Positions 7,045 through 14,271 of a stretch of 21,092 bases of DNA are shown piece after piece (the stretch's first letter is position 1; every line of letters begins with the position of its first letter). Location: positions 1 to 21,092 of the forward strand of contig URTU01000024.1 in NCBI GenBank assembly GCA_900550925.1. The letters are read 5' to 3'. Origin of the DNA: an uncultured Alistipes sp. (GTDB taxonomy: Bacteria > Bacteroidota > Bacteroidia > Bacteroidales > Rikenellaceae). Made by a program: the position numbers and the translations under genes. Under the pieces are notes generated by a model. That model did no database searches. It worked only from the letters and a program-made list of their open reading frames with translations, and had not been told where the DNA came from.

Positions 7045-7620
7045 ATGTTGAATATCGTATTATTCGGCGCACCTGGATGCGGCAAGGGCACTCAGGCTGC
7101 CAGACTGGTCGAGAAGTACAATCTCAACCATGTATCGACGGGCGATGTGATCCGTCGCGAAATCAAGGCAGGTTCGGAACTGGGACGCAGCATGGAGGGA
7201 TATATCTCGCGCGGCGAACTGGCTCCCGACGAATTGGTTATCAATATGATAGCCGATTATGTGGAGAGCCATCGCGAGTGTAACGGCAATATTTTCGACG
7301 GGTTCCCGCGGACGACGCCGCAGGCCGAGGCTTTCGATGAGATTCTTACGAAACAGGGCCTGAAAGTCGATATGATGATCTATATGGAGGTTCCGGCCGA
7401 GGAGCTGGTAAAGCGTATCCTGCTGCGCGGACAGAGCAGCGGACGGGCCGATGATGCCGATGAGAGCGTGATCCGCAACCGTATCCGCGTCTACAACGAG
7501 CAGACGGCCGTCGTGGCCAAGTACTATTCGGCGCAGGGCAAGTATGCCGCCGTAAATGGCGTAGGCACGATGGATGAGGTTTTCGACCGTATCTGCGCGA
7601 TTATCGACAAGCTGCGCTGA
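7045..7620 (+). CDS. adk: Adenylate kinase (short-LID type)
   Basis: It catalyses ATP + AMP = 2 ADP in the cytoplasm. From the ATG at 7045 the protein has 191 residues. GAPGCGKGTQ (8-17) is the P-loop, STGDVIRREI (31-40) the AMP-binding region, DGFPRT (85-90) the conserved nucleotide-binding motif, and RILLRGQSSGRADD (124-137) leads into a short LID. The zinc-binding or long beta LID of the larger adenylate kinases is absent, so it belongs to the short type. An upstream in-frame ATG at 7012 would lie within the promoter and would add eleven residues before the conserved LNIVLFG start, so 7045 is chosen. The gene is single, with its own promoter and a strong terminator. Confidence 0.96.
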   Translation: MLNIVLFGAPGCGKGTQAARLVEKYNLNHVSTGDVIRREIKAGSELGRSMEGYISRGELAPDELVINMIADYVESHRECNGNIFDGFPRTTPQAEAFDEILTKQGLKVDMMIYMEVPAEELVKRILLRGQSSGRADDADESVIRNRIRVYNEQTAVVAKYYSAQGKYAAVNGVGTMDEVFDRICAIIDKLR

Positions 7621-7707
7621 TATTTGGGCGTTGCGGCCGGTTGCCGGTGAGCAGGCATGATGCGTATGCTGTTTTCCGGTAAGGCGCTTCGGCCGCCGTA
7701 TCAAATG

Positions 7708-7749
7708 AATCGGGGCCCGACTTCTCATTCCGAGAGTCGGGCCCCGATT
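7708..7749 (+). terminator. Rho-independent terminator after adk
   Basis: A perfect 15-base stem (7708-7722 with 7735-7749) with a 12-base loop is followed on the plus strand by a run of T. It lies 87 bases after adk and may also serve the convergent cysQ gene. Confidence 0.85.
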
Positions 7750-7784
7750 TTTGAAATAACGCCGTTTCGGATTCAGTTGCACCT

Positions 7785-8621
7785 TCAGATCGGACAGTAC
7801 TTGCTGCGGCAGACGAAGTGGGGGTTGTTGAGCACCTCCTTGTTGTAGCGCAGGTGTTCGCCGTTATCCAGGATCAGGGTCGAACCGCCGGCCTCCTCGA
7901 GAATCAGTTCGCCGGCCGCCGTATCCCACTCGTAGGTATTCGAGGTGCGGACATAGTAGTCTACCACCCCTTCGGCCAGCATGCAGAATTTGTACGAACT
8001 GCCCTGTTCGACGATCTCCAGATTGGGATACCGCTGGCGCAGGGCGTCGATATGCTCGAAGGTTTCAGGGGTATTGTGCGAACGGCTGATAGCGATACGT
8101 ATCGGATCGTTGGCCTTGTCGCGGGCAGGCAGCGCCGTGAGGTTCTCGACTATGGTGTCGTAGTCGCACGACGAATCGTGATCGACCTTGACCCCCTCCT
8201 TGACGAAGGCGCCGTTGTCCTTGAATGCCATGAACATACGGCTGATATAGGGGACGTAGATGACGGCACAGATGGGTTTGTTGTCGCTCATGAGGGCGAT
8301 GTTGACCGTGAATTCGTTGTTGCCCTTGATGAACTCCTTGGTCCCGTCCAGCGGGTCGACCATCCAGAACAGTTCCCAATTCTTGCGTTCGTCGTAGAGC
8401 ATTTCGCGACCCTCTTCGCTCAGGATCGGGATGCGGGTCTGACCCAGGTACTCCTTGATGGTGTCGTGAGCCCTCCGGTCGGCTATGGTGATCGGGGAGT
8501 GGTCGGTTTTGAGACTGACGTCGTAATCCTGATGGTGGTATATGTCGAGTATTACTGCACCGGCTCTTACGGCAGCATTGTAGGCTTTGGGTAAAAGCAG
8601 CCGTTTGATATCTTCAGTCAT
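7785..8621 (-). CDS. cysQ: 3'(2'),5'-bisphosphate nucleotidase CysQ
   Basis: The 278-residue protein belongs to the inositol monophosphatase superfamily. It contains SEEG (68-71), DPLDGTKEF (89-97) and EWDTAAGELI (231-240), which supply the metal-binding Glu and Asp residues. The DGTKEFI variant is typical of CysQ, which removes the 3' phosphate from phosphoadenosine phosphate, a by-product of sulfate activation and of carrier-protein maturation. It acts at the cytoplasmic side of the inner membrane. Length is slightly above E. coli CysQ (246). The gene lies 74 bases downstream of the GT2-like gene on the same strand. A TATATTTA sequence (8651-8644) precedes it, but no -33 element is visible, so read-through from upstream is possible. 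No sulfate assimilation gene is adjacent. Confidence 0.92.
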   Translation of the reverse strand: MTEDIKRLLLPKAYNAAVRAGAVILDIYHHQDYDVSLKTDHSPITIADRRAHDTIKEYLGQTRIPILSEEGREMLYDERKNWELFWMVDPLDGTKEFIKGNNEFTVNIALMSDNKPICAVIYVPYISRMFMAFKDNGAFVKEGVKVDHDSSCDYDTIVENLTALPARDKANDPIRIAISRSHNTPETFEHIDALRQRYPNLEIVEQGSSYKFCMLAEGVVDYYVRTSNTYEWDTAAGELILEEAGGSTLILDNGEHLRYNKEVLNNPHFVCRSKYCPI

Positions 8622-8695
8622 TGCTTGTTATATTTCCGATTGCTAAATATACGAATAATTTTCGAGATTTATTGCGTTTTGTTAGAAAAATAACA

Positions 8696-9694
8696 TCAAT
8701 AAACCCTGAAGGACCATCGAAGGAGTTTTTTGAACGATTCGAGGGGTTTGTCCTGGTGCTCGGGATCGGCCGTGAGGCGGAGTCTGAGGGCTGTTGCCGC
8801 GATGAGTGTGCCGGTTGTGTAGGTCGCCATCAGGAGCAGGGCGGCGATTCGGGCCTCGTTCCACTGCTGACGCGCCATCGAGGCGAAGAGGAGGATCGAA
8901 CAGAGGACCAGCATCAGGATCATGAACCGTCGCAACGGGTTTCGGGTTGGCTCCGCGGGGTTCTTCTCGAAGGCGAGGGGTTGGTATATGCGGTGCCGGT
9001 GGAGACGTGATATCATCCGTCCGACCGGAATGCTCTGGTCGAAACCGCCGGCATCGACTATCGCATCGCGACGTATCGCGGCAATACCGTGCCGGTCGCC
9101 GAGCGACATGGGCCGAACCGGAAACAGCACGGCTTGTGTGGAGTGGATTCCCGAGTCGTTCAGCTCGACCTCCAGCCGCCGTACGGCATCGTCCGTCAGG
9201 AAGGTGTTGGCATCGAGCGGGACGATCTGCTCGTATGAGGCGACGTTGATTCCGCAGTTGAGGTCGTCGTTTGGATTCCGGTGGCGGCGGTCGATGACCA
9301 CGAGCCGCCGGTAGCGCCGCTGACGCGAACGGTAGAGCAGCGGCGTGCCTTCTATTGGGATGTCGGCGACGGCGGGGTAGTTGACCAGGATCAATGAGTA
9401 TTTGCGTTGGAGGCGTGCCAGTTCGAGGGCCTGGGCCGACGAGTCGAGAACAACGATGACCTCGTATCGCCAATATTCCGATGCGAGCCGCTGTTCTATA
9501 TCTTCGGCGGCGTCGAGCCCGCTGACGATTATGCTCACCCCGAGCTGGCTCATGGCATCGCTGCCGTAGCCGTGGCTCTCGGCGAGCATGCGCCCCTTTC
9601 GGAATGCGGCCGAAATGCGTCGGGCCGTGACGATCGACCAGACCGTGGCGGCAACAAGTGCGGTTAAGATGGTTATGGCGGCGTAGGTCATCAT
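8696..9694 (-). CDS. GT2-like membrane protein with altered catalytic motifs
   Basis: The 332-residue product has an N-terminal membrane helix (about 4-22), a central domain and two C-terminal helices (about 256-273 and 283-303). The central domain follows a family 2 glycosyltransferase outline: VSIIVSG (53-59) as first strand, EVIVVLDSS (78-86), LNCGINVASYEQIVPLDANT (145-164) in place of the DxD region, and DAIVDAGGFD (210-219). The expected acidic motifs look altered: the DAD-type metal site reads DAN (161-163), and where an ED catalytic base usually precedes the RLxxxGYRI segment the sequence reads GRMISRLHRHRI (225-236). It may therefore be inactive or bind sugar nucleotide without transfer (inference). 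It is the third gene of a unit with the helical-repeat protein and receiver-like protein. Substrate unknown. Confidence 0.7.
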   Translation of the reverse strand: MMTYAAITILTALVAATVWSIVTARRISAAFRKGRMLAESHGYGSDAMSQLGVSIIVSGLDAAEDIEQRLASEYWRYEVIVVLDSSAQALELARLQRKYSLILVNYPAVADIPIEGTPLLYRSRQRRYRRLVVIDRRHRNPNDDLNCGINVASYEQIVPLDANTFLTDDAVRRLEVELNDSGIHSTQAVLFPVRPMSLGDRHGIAAIRRDAIVDAGGFDQSIPVGRMISRLHRHRIYQPLAFEKNPAEPTRNPLRRFMILMLVLCSILLFASMARQQWNEARIAALLLMATYTTGTLIAATALRLRLTADPEHQDKPLESFKKLLRWSFRVY

Positions 9695-9722
9695 GCGTTT
9701 ACGGTGAGACAGGTTCTGCGGA

Positions 9723-10676
9723 TCATGTTGTCAGGGGACGTTTGTAGGATCCGATCATCTCGGCGATATATCCGTGCAGCTGCTCGCGGTCGCCTTTCGG
9801 GATGATGCGCTCCATGGCCGAGGCCGAATAGCCCTCCGACGCCCAGTGGCGGTACCATATCCGGCGGGTATTTGGATCCATGCGGGCCGTTGCGCGTCGT
9901 ACTTCGGGGCGGTTGAGGGGCAGCCTGAGCGAACAGAGTGTGAAGAGTGCCGCCGAACTTATCGAACGGTCATCCGAATTTACGGCTTTGGCGATCTGCT
10001 CTTCGGCTTCGACAATCCCGAAGTGGCGTACCACGCAGAGTCCCAACATCCGGACGTTTCGGGATTCCGAATCGAGCATCGGCTGGTATGCGGTCGGGAT
10101 CAAGCCCCGTTTGAACATCATCAGCACCTCGGATATGGCCAGCGGATGGAGCTGTCGCGGATAGTCGCGCAAGAGTACGATACATTTTTCCGGAGCGTGG
10201 TTCATGGCCGTCAGCATGGCATAGAGCGAGGTGTATTCGTTCCGGCTGCCGAGGTATCGCGAAGTGATGCGGCGGCATGTGCGGTCGTCGGTCGGGAGCG
10301 CCGAGAGCGTGTTGAGCCATTGCGCACGGCGCATGCCGCTGCTCAGACGGACTCTGTGCAAGACGGATCGGTCGAGCCGGTAACGCCGTGCGATGGTATC
10401 GGTAATGTTGCGGTCGTAACCGTAGGTCGAGGAGCAGAATTTCGAGACGATGACGGCCAGCAGCAGACGTGCTCTCCGCCGTTTGATGAGCGGGAAGAGG
10501 CATTGGCCGTCATTGCCGAGCAGGGCGTGGTTGAGGATCGAGATGTATCGGCGGGCGAGCGTATTTTCGAAATTGAGGTTTGACTTTCGGATCCGGGCTG
10601 CGGCGATCGCCGTCAGGGCGAATATCACCGTGCAAGAACCGGTCGCTGTAAGATATATTCTGATCAGATCAATCAT
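9723..10676 (-). CDS. Membrane-anchored helical-repeat (HEAT-like) protein
   Basis: The start at 10676 overlaps the stop of the receiver-like gene by eight bases (ATGATTGA), which decides it against an in-frame ATG at 10784 that would lie deep in that gene. The 317-residue product has one N-terminal hydrophobic helix (about 7-27) followed by a long Arg-rich, mainly helical region. Between roughly residues 112 and 255, pairs of amphipathic helices recur with patterns such as EYTSLYAMLTAMN, PLAISEVLMMF, RMLGLCVVRHFG and SISSAALFTLCSL. This suggests HEAT/armadillo-type repeats serving as a protein-binding scaffold at the membrane. No enzyme motif is visible. It lies between a receiver-like and a GT2-like gene; the GT2-like gene starts 28 bases downstream. 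The fold is inferred from pattern only. Confidence 0.65.
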   Translation of the reverse strand: MIDLIRIYLTATGSCTVIFALTAIAAARIRKSNLNFENTLARRYISILNHALLGNDGQCLFPLIKRRRARLLLAVIVSKFCSSTYGYDRNITDTIARRYRLDRSVLHRVRLSSGMRRAQWLNTLSALPTDDRTCRRITSRYLGSRNEYTSLYAMLTAMNHAPEKCIVLLRDYPRQLHPLAISEVLMMFKRGLIPTAYQPMLDSESRNVRMLGLCVVRHFGIVEAEEQIAKAVNSDDRSISSAALFTLCSLRLPLNRPEVRRATARMDPNTRRIWYRHWASEGYSASAMERIIPKGDREQLHGYIAEMIGSYKRPLTT

Positions 10677-11043
10677 GGTATCGTTCGAATTCGATTTGCG
10701 CGGCGATCTTTCCGCGCAGGCGCGGGATGTTGACCGGCAGGGTGAAATACTGATCGACGCCGCTTTCGAGCAGGCTGAGTACATTCTGCTCGTTGTGAAG
10801 CCACGAGAGAACGTAAATCTGAGTCCGGCGCTGGTTGTGGCGTCGTATCCGTGCGGCGATGTCGTGTCCGCACAGCAGGGGCCGGACCGAAAGCGTCAGG
10901 ATGAGGTTGCACTCCGAGAGCTGCGGGATCATACGGTCATTCCACCGTGCGAAGGCCGCCACATCGGCGTCGAGTGACGACAGCGAATGGTCGATCAATA
11001 TCCGCAGGAATGGATCGGGTGCTATTACGGCAATTCTGAACAT
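10669..11043 (-). CDS. Receiver-like protein without phosphoacceptor aspartate
   Basis: The 124-residue protein has the length and alternating strand/helix layout of a stand-alone response regulator receiver domain. Strand 1 (FRIAVIA) ends in Asp10-Pro11, where the acidic pair usually sits. NLILTLSVRP (46-55) aligns with the usual DLILLDxxLP, so the phosphoacceptor Asp is replaced by Leu51. QIYVLSWL (75-82) gives the switch Ser80, and YFTLPVNIPRL (99-109) aligns with YLTKPF, so the conserved Lys is replaced by Leu102. It should not be phosphorylated in the normal way. It is first in an operon with the helical-repeat and GT2-like genes. No output domain and no histidine kinase is encoded nearby. 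The receiver assignment rests on pattern matching by eye. Confidence 0.65.
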   Translation of the reverse strand: MFRIAVIAPDPFLRILIDHSLSSLDADVAAFARWNDRMIPQLSECNLILTLSVRPLLCGHDIAARIRRHNQRRTQIYVLSWLHNEQNVLSLLESGVDQYFTLPVNIPRLRGKIAAQIEFERYHD

Positions 11044-11213
11044 CGTTGCAAGTCGTTTTGTGTTAAGCCGTTCACGGCGTCGGCCCGTCCGGCATTTCCG
11101 GCTCCGCGATCAGGTCTGCAGCATGCCGCAGAGCCGTATCAGCAAGCCAGACATGTCAAAACTGTGCCAAAGTGGGAAAAATCGTGCAGAGCGAAAAAAA
11201 AAGAGCGATTGCA

Positions 11214-11243
11214 TTGCCAATCGACAAAAAGTCGCTATATTTG
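11214..11243 (+). promoter_or_regulatory. Promoter of rplU-rpmA
   Basis: TTG (11214-11216), 19 bases, then TATATTTG (11236-11243) match the Bacteroidota consensus. The A-rich stretch just upstream (11193-11202) may act as an UP-like element. Start codon at 11282. Confidence 0.78.
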
Positions 11244-11281
11244 CATCCGCGAAATTGTGTATAACACATAATACAGATTCA

Positions 11282-11593
11282 ATGTACGTTATAGTAGAAA
11301 TTGCAGGTCAGCAGTTCAAGGCTGAGAAGGGTCGCAAGCTCTATGTTCACCGTCTTTCAGGCGAAGTAGATTCGTCGGTGAGCTTCGATCGGGTCCTGCT
11401 TACAGACAACGACGGTCAGGTTAAGGTGGGCGCACCTGTAGTAGAAGGCGCCTCGGTGAAAGCGAAGATTCTCAAACACCTCAAGGATGACAAGGTCATC
11501 GTGTTCAAGAAACGCCGCAGAAAGGGTTATCAGGTTCAGAACGGCCATCGCCAGTATCTGACCCAGATACTCGTTGAAGACATTATCGCTTAA
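11282..11593 (+). CDS. rplU: 50S ribosomal protein L21
   Basis: The 103-residue protein begins MYVIVEIAGQQFKAEKGRKL, the classic L21 N-terminus, and contains the basic KKRRRKGYQVQNGHRQYLTQ region (residues about 76-95) that contacts 23S rRNA. Length fits the family (about 102-105). The frame is open far upstream, but the ATG at 11282 lies at the proper distance from a strong promoter and gives the conserved N-terminus. It is followed by rpmA after 19 bases, the usual L21-L27 pair. Confidence 0.97.
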   Translation: MYVIVEIAGQQFKAEKGRKLYVHRLSGEVDSSVSFDRVLLTDNDGQVKVGAPVVEGASVKAKILKHLKDDKVIVFKKRRRKGYQVQNGHRQYLTQILVEDIIA

Positions 11594-11612
11594 CAATTAA
11601 AACTGAAGAAAA

Positions 11613-11873
11613 ATGGCACACAAAAAAGGTGTAGGTAGTTCGAAGAACGGTCGTGAGTCGGAAAGCAAACGACTGGGTGTTAAGCTTTTCGGCGGTCAGT
11701 TCGCTAAGGCCGGCAATATCATCGTCCGTCAGCGCGGTACGGTGCACAACGCCGGTGACAATGTCGGCATGGGCAAGGATCACACCCTGTTCGCCCTGGT
11801 TGACGGTACGGTTTCCTTCAGCAAGAAGGCTTCCGGCAAATCCTATGTGAGTGTTACTCCCATGGCGGAATAA
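11613..11873 (+). CDS. rpmA: 50S ribosomal protein L27
   Basis: The 86-residue protein carries the L27 signature: MAHKKGVGSSKNGRESESKR at the N-terminus, which reaches toward the peptidyl transferase centre, then the GVKLFGGQ and IVRQRGT segments. It starts with MAHKKG directly, so it lacks the N-terminal extension that is cleaved in Firmicutes. Length is typical (about 85). It is the second gene of the rplU-rpmA unit and is followed by a terminator; no obg gene follows, unlike in many bacteria. Confidence 0.97.
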   Translation: MAHKKGVGSSKNGRESESKRLGVKLFGGQFAKAGNIIVRQRGTVHNAGDNVGMGKDHTLFALVDGTVSFSKKASGKSYVSVTPMAE

Positions 11874-11900
11874 CGCGACAAATTCGCAATGTTTATCGGG

Positions 11901-11936
11901 GTGCGGCCGTATGGCCGCACCTTTGTTTTATGTCCG
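11901..11936 (+). terminator. Rho-independent terminator after rpmA
   Basis: An eight-base GC-rich stem (11901-11908 with 11913-11920) with a GTAT loop is followed by CTTTGTTTTA. It lies 27 bases after rpmA. Confidence 0.8.
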
Positions 11937-12614
11937 TACCTTATGTTATATATTTGTATGTGGCCGTAACGGCGTCAGGAGGATTCGGCTGGCAGGCTGC
12001 CGGAGATCAGCCGGTGAAGTGCCTGTGCCGGCATCAAAATGATTCGGACTGCGGAACTGCCGGAGACTCATCGTGGGGAGCCTCTGCCGGGAGTCGGAGT
12101 AGGGAGGGGGGGAGCAGTGGCCATGCCGGTGTACGGGTGTGCAGGTGGGGGTGTGAACTCCTGTCGGAATACGGTCGGCGGCCGAATGTGAAATACTGTA
12201 GTACACATGTCGGCCGTCGGATGTGAACTAATGTCGGGATGTTGCTGCGGATTGGCGGAGAGTCTATCGTTTTGGCAGTTACGTGTCATGCCGGGCGGTT
12301 TGGCCTGAATTTTGCAGTATAAGGCGGCAAGTTTGATGACACAAAAAAGCCGCGAAATGGCAGAACGGTGTCACTCCGATAATCCGAATGGAGAGAGATT
12401 TCGGAACGGCGTATGAAGGTCGGCTGAGCAAACAGAGGCGGGGGAGTCCGGAGGCGTTTGTCAATAAAAAAACTATCCGTCGACAATATTCCGAACCGAA
12501 GTGCCGTTTGAGTTTTCAGAGACACAAACGAGAGTTGAAAATTATAAAAAAGAAAAAGAAGTTGTTCGAGCCTATGGTGCATTTAGCCTTTATTTAGTTT
12601 TTAAACAATTTATT
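11937..12614. other. Gene-free interval with degenerate repeats between rpmA and the htrA-type gene
   Basis: No frame here looks like a real protein: the longest plus-strand frame (11930-12226) has biased, low-information composition and no family pattern. Two kinds of degenerate repeat are visible. A segment of about 35 bases beginning CTGCCGGAGA occurs at 11997-12031 and again at 12057-12090. Three consecutive 35-base units each begin TGTGAA, at 12152, 12187 and 12222. The left part is GC- and G-rich, while the last 150 bases become AT-rich toward the protease gene. I see no tRNA and no clear promoter, although the promoter of the protease gene must lie near the right end. Confidence 0.6.
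12152..12256 (+). repeat. Three degenerate 35-base tandem units
   Basis: Units at 12152-12186, 12187-12221 and 12222-12256 all start with TGTGAA, followed by a T two bases later and TGT five bases later. Units 1 and 2 agree at about 23 of 35 positions by eye, including a shared GTCGGC block; unit 3 is more diverged in its second half. The exact 35-base phase is the main argument that this is a real repeat. Confidence 0.5.
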
Positions 12615-12629
12615 ATGAAGGTTAATATT

Positions 12630-14102
12630 ATGAAAAGGAGTTTGTTTTTTATAGCCGCTGTTGCAGCGGCAGCTGTTACCGGAGCCGTAGTGGCGTGGGG
12701 TGTATCGAGCAGGAGTCAGGGTGCGGATGCAATAATAGCCGAACACAATTCCGATAAACCGTTTGCATCGGGTGCAGGAGCACACTTTACGGCCTATGAG
12801 CCTCAGGAATATCCCGATCTGACATACGCGGCCGAGAATGCCGTGAAGGCGGTCGTGAATATCGAAAAGACCGAAAAGGTTGAGTACAGCGACCGGTCGT
12901 CGGATCCGTTTTTCGAATTTTTCTTCGGCGTTCCGCGCGGCTATTCCGAACCTCAGGAGCGTCGTTACGGAGGTTCGGGCGTGATAATTTCCGAGGACGG
13001 ATATATCGTTACCAACAACCACGTTGTCGAGAATGCCTCCACGTTGAAGGTGACGCTCAATGACAACCGTGTTTTCGATGCCAAGATCGTCGGTACGGAC
13101 CCCACGACCGATGTCGCACTGATCAAGATCGATGGCAAGGACCTGCCGACGATTCCCTTCGGCAGTTCGGACGACCTGCGTCTGGGCGAGTGGGTGTTGG
13201 CTATCGGCAGCCCGTTTGACCTGCGTTCGACCATTACGGCCGGTATCGTAAGTGCCAAGGCCCGTAACCTGAACGTAATTCCCAACGAGTTCAGCCTCGA
13301 ATCGTTCATTCAGACCGATGCGGCCGTGAATATGGGCAACTCGGGCGGCGCGCTGGTCAATACGCGCGGCGAACTGGTCGGAATAAATACCGTTATCAAG
13401 TCGTCGACGGGTAATTATATAGGTTATTCGTTTGCGGTGCCCGAGTCGATCGTCAAGAAGGTAGTGGTCGACCTGAAGGAGTACGGCGTGGTACAGCGTG
13501 CAATGTTGGGCATCAGCTATCGTCCGGTCGATCAGGCGTTCATCGACGAGATGGGTGACGAGACCGGTATCAAGGAGATCGGCGGGGCATATGTGGCTTC
13601 GGTAGATCCGTCGGGAGCGGCATCGGCTGCCGGTATCCGCAAGGGTGATGTCATTACCGCCATCAACGGTGTTGCGATCAACAATCAGGCATCGATGGCC
13701 GAGCAGATTGCAAAGTACCGTCCCAACGACAAGGTGAAAGTTACGATAAAAAGAGACGGCGATGTGAAACAAATCGACGTTACTCTGCGTAATAAAGCTG
13801 GTAAAACGGACCTCATTACCAAAGAGGATGTCGATGTGGCTCAGGCGTTGGGCGGCAAGTTTGCCGAGATCAACGACAAGGCCAAAAAAGAGTTCGACAT
13901 CAACGGTGGAATACAGGTTGTACAGATCAAGGCCGGCGGTTTGCTGAGCAAGGCTCGTGTGCGTGAAGGGTTCATCATAACCCACATCAACGACCGTCAG
14001 ATCCGCTCGGTGAGCGACCTGAACCGTATCACCGACAAGGTCACCTCGATCGACGGCATCTATCCCAACGGCCGTTCGGCAAGCTACACCTTCGTGGAGT
14101 AG
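12630..14102 (+). CDS. HtrA/Deg family periplasmic serine protease
   Basis: A chaperone-protease that degrades or refolds damaged envelope proteins in the periplasm. From ATG 12630 the protein has 490 residues; ATG 12615 is also possible and adds five. Residues 1-24 form a signal peptide or anchor (basic start, Ala/Val-rich core). The trypsin-like domain holds the complete triad: His131 in VTNNHVVENA, Asp161 in PTTDVALIKI, and Ser238 in MGNSGGALVN. Two PDZ domains follow: the first about 285-385 (GAYVASVDPSGAASAAGIRKGD marks its core), the second about 400-490. The linker after the first strand has FFEFFFGVPRG (94-104), similar to the phenylalanine-rich LA loop of DegP/DegQ. Two PDZ domains suggest the DegP/DegQ type rather than DegS. 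I see no clear sigma-E-like or consensus promoter. Confidence 0.93.
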   Translation: MKRSLFFIAAVAAAAVTGAVVAWGVSSRSQGADAIIAEHNSDKPFASGAGAHFTAYEPQEYPDLTYAAENAVKAVVNIEKTEKVEYSDRSSDPFFEFFFGVPRGYSEPQERRYGGSGVIISEDGYIVTNNHVVENASTLKVTLNDNRVFDAKIVGTDPTTDVALIKIDGKDLPTIPFGSSDDLRLGEWVLAIGSPFDLRSTITAGIVSAKARNLNVIPNEFSLESFIQTDAAVNMGNSGGALVNTRGELVGINTVIKSSTGNYIGYSFAVPESIVKKVVVDLKEYGVVQRAMLGISYRPVDQAFIDEMGDETGIKEIGGAYVASVDPSGAASAAGIRKGDVITAINGVAINNQASMAEQIAKYRPNDKVKVTIKRDGDVKQIDVTLRNKAGKTDLITKEDVDVAQALGGKFAEINDKAKKEFDINGGIQVVQIKAGGLLSKARVREGFIITHINDRQIRSVSDLNRITDKVTSIDGIYPNGRSASYTFVE

Positions 14103-14271
14103 CCGACGGCGGTCGCATCTGGTTCGGCTTCGGGCTGGCAAAGCGAGAAGGGAGAGAAGAGAGATAAATGTGGATTGTTAGTGTGATTGCGGGATGGAAG
14201 AGTCGGTAATGAGAATTCCGTTGTGGAATGGAAGAAACTGAAAAAGAATCAGATTAGGTTAAATTTTAAGT

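Noticed and set aside
11930..12226. 98-codon plus-strand frame after rpmA
   Set aside because: Starts inside the rpmA terminator region and its low-complexity Gly/Ser/Arg sequence lies over the degenerate repeats.
12152..12256. CRISPR-like array because of the 35-base periodicity
   Set aside because: Units are directly adjacent without separate spacers, only about 65% alike, and there is no cas gene nearby.
12306..12314. GAATTTTG as a -7 element for the protease gene
   Set aside because: The first base does not match, no TTG lies 19 bases upstream, and it is about 300 bases from the start codon.
12594..14141. 515-codon minus-strand frame opposite the HtrA-type gene
   Set aside because: Antisense shadow: composition rich in Arg, His and Asp, no recognisable motif, and the plus-strand protease is complete.
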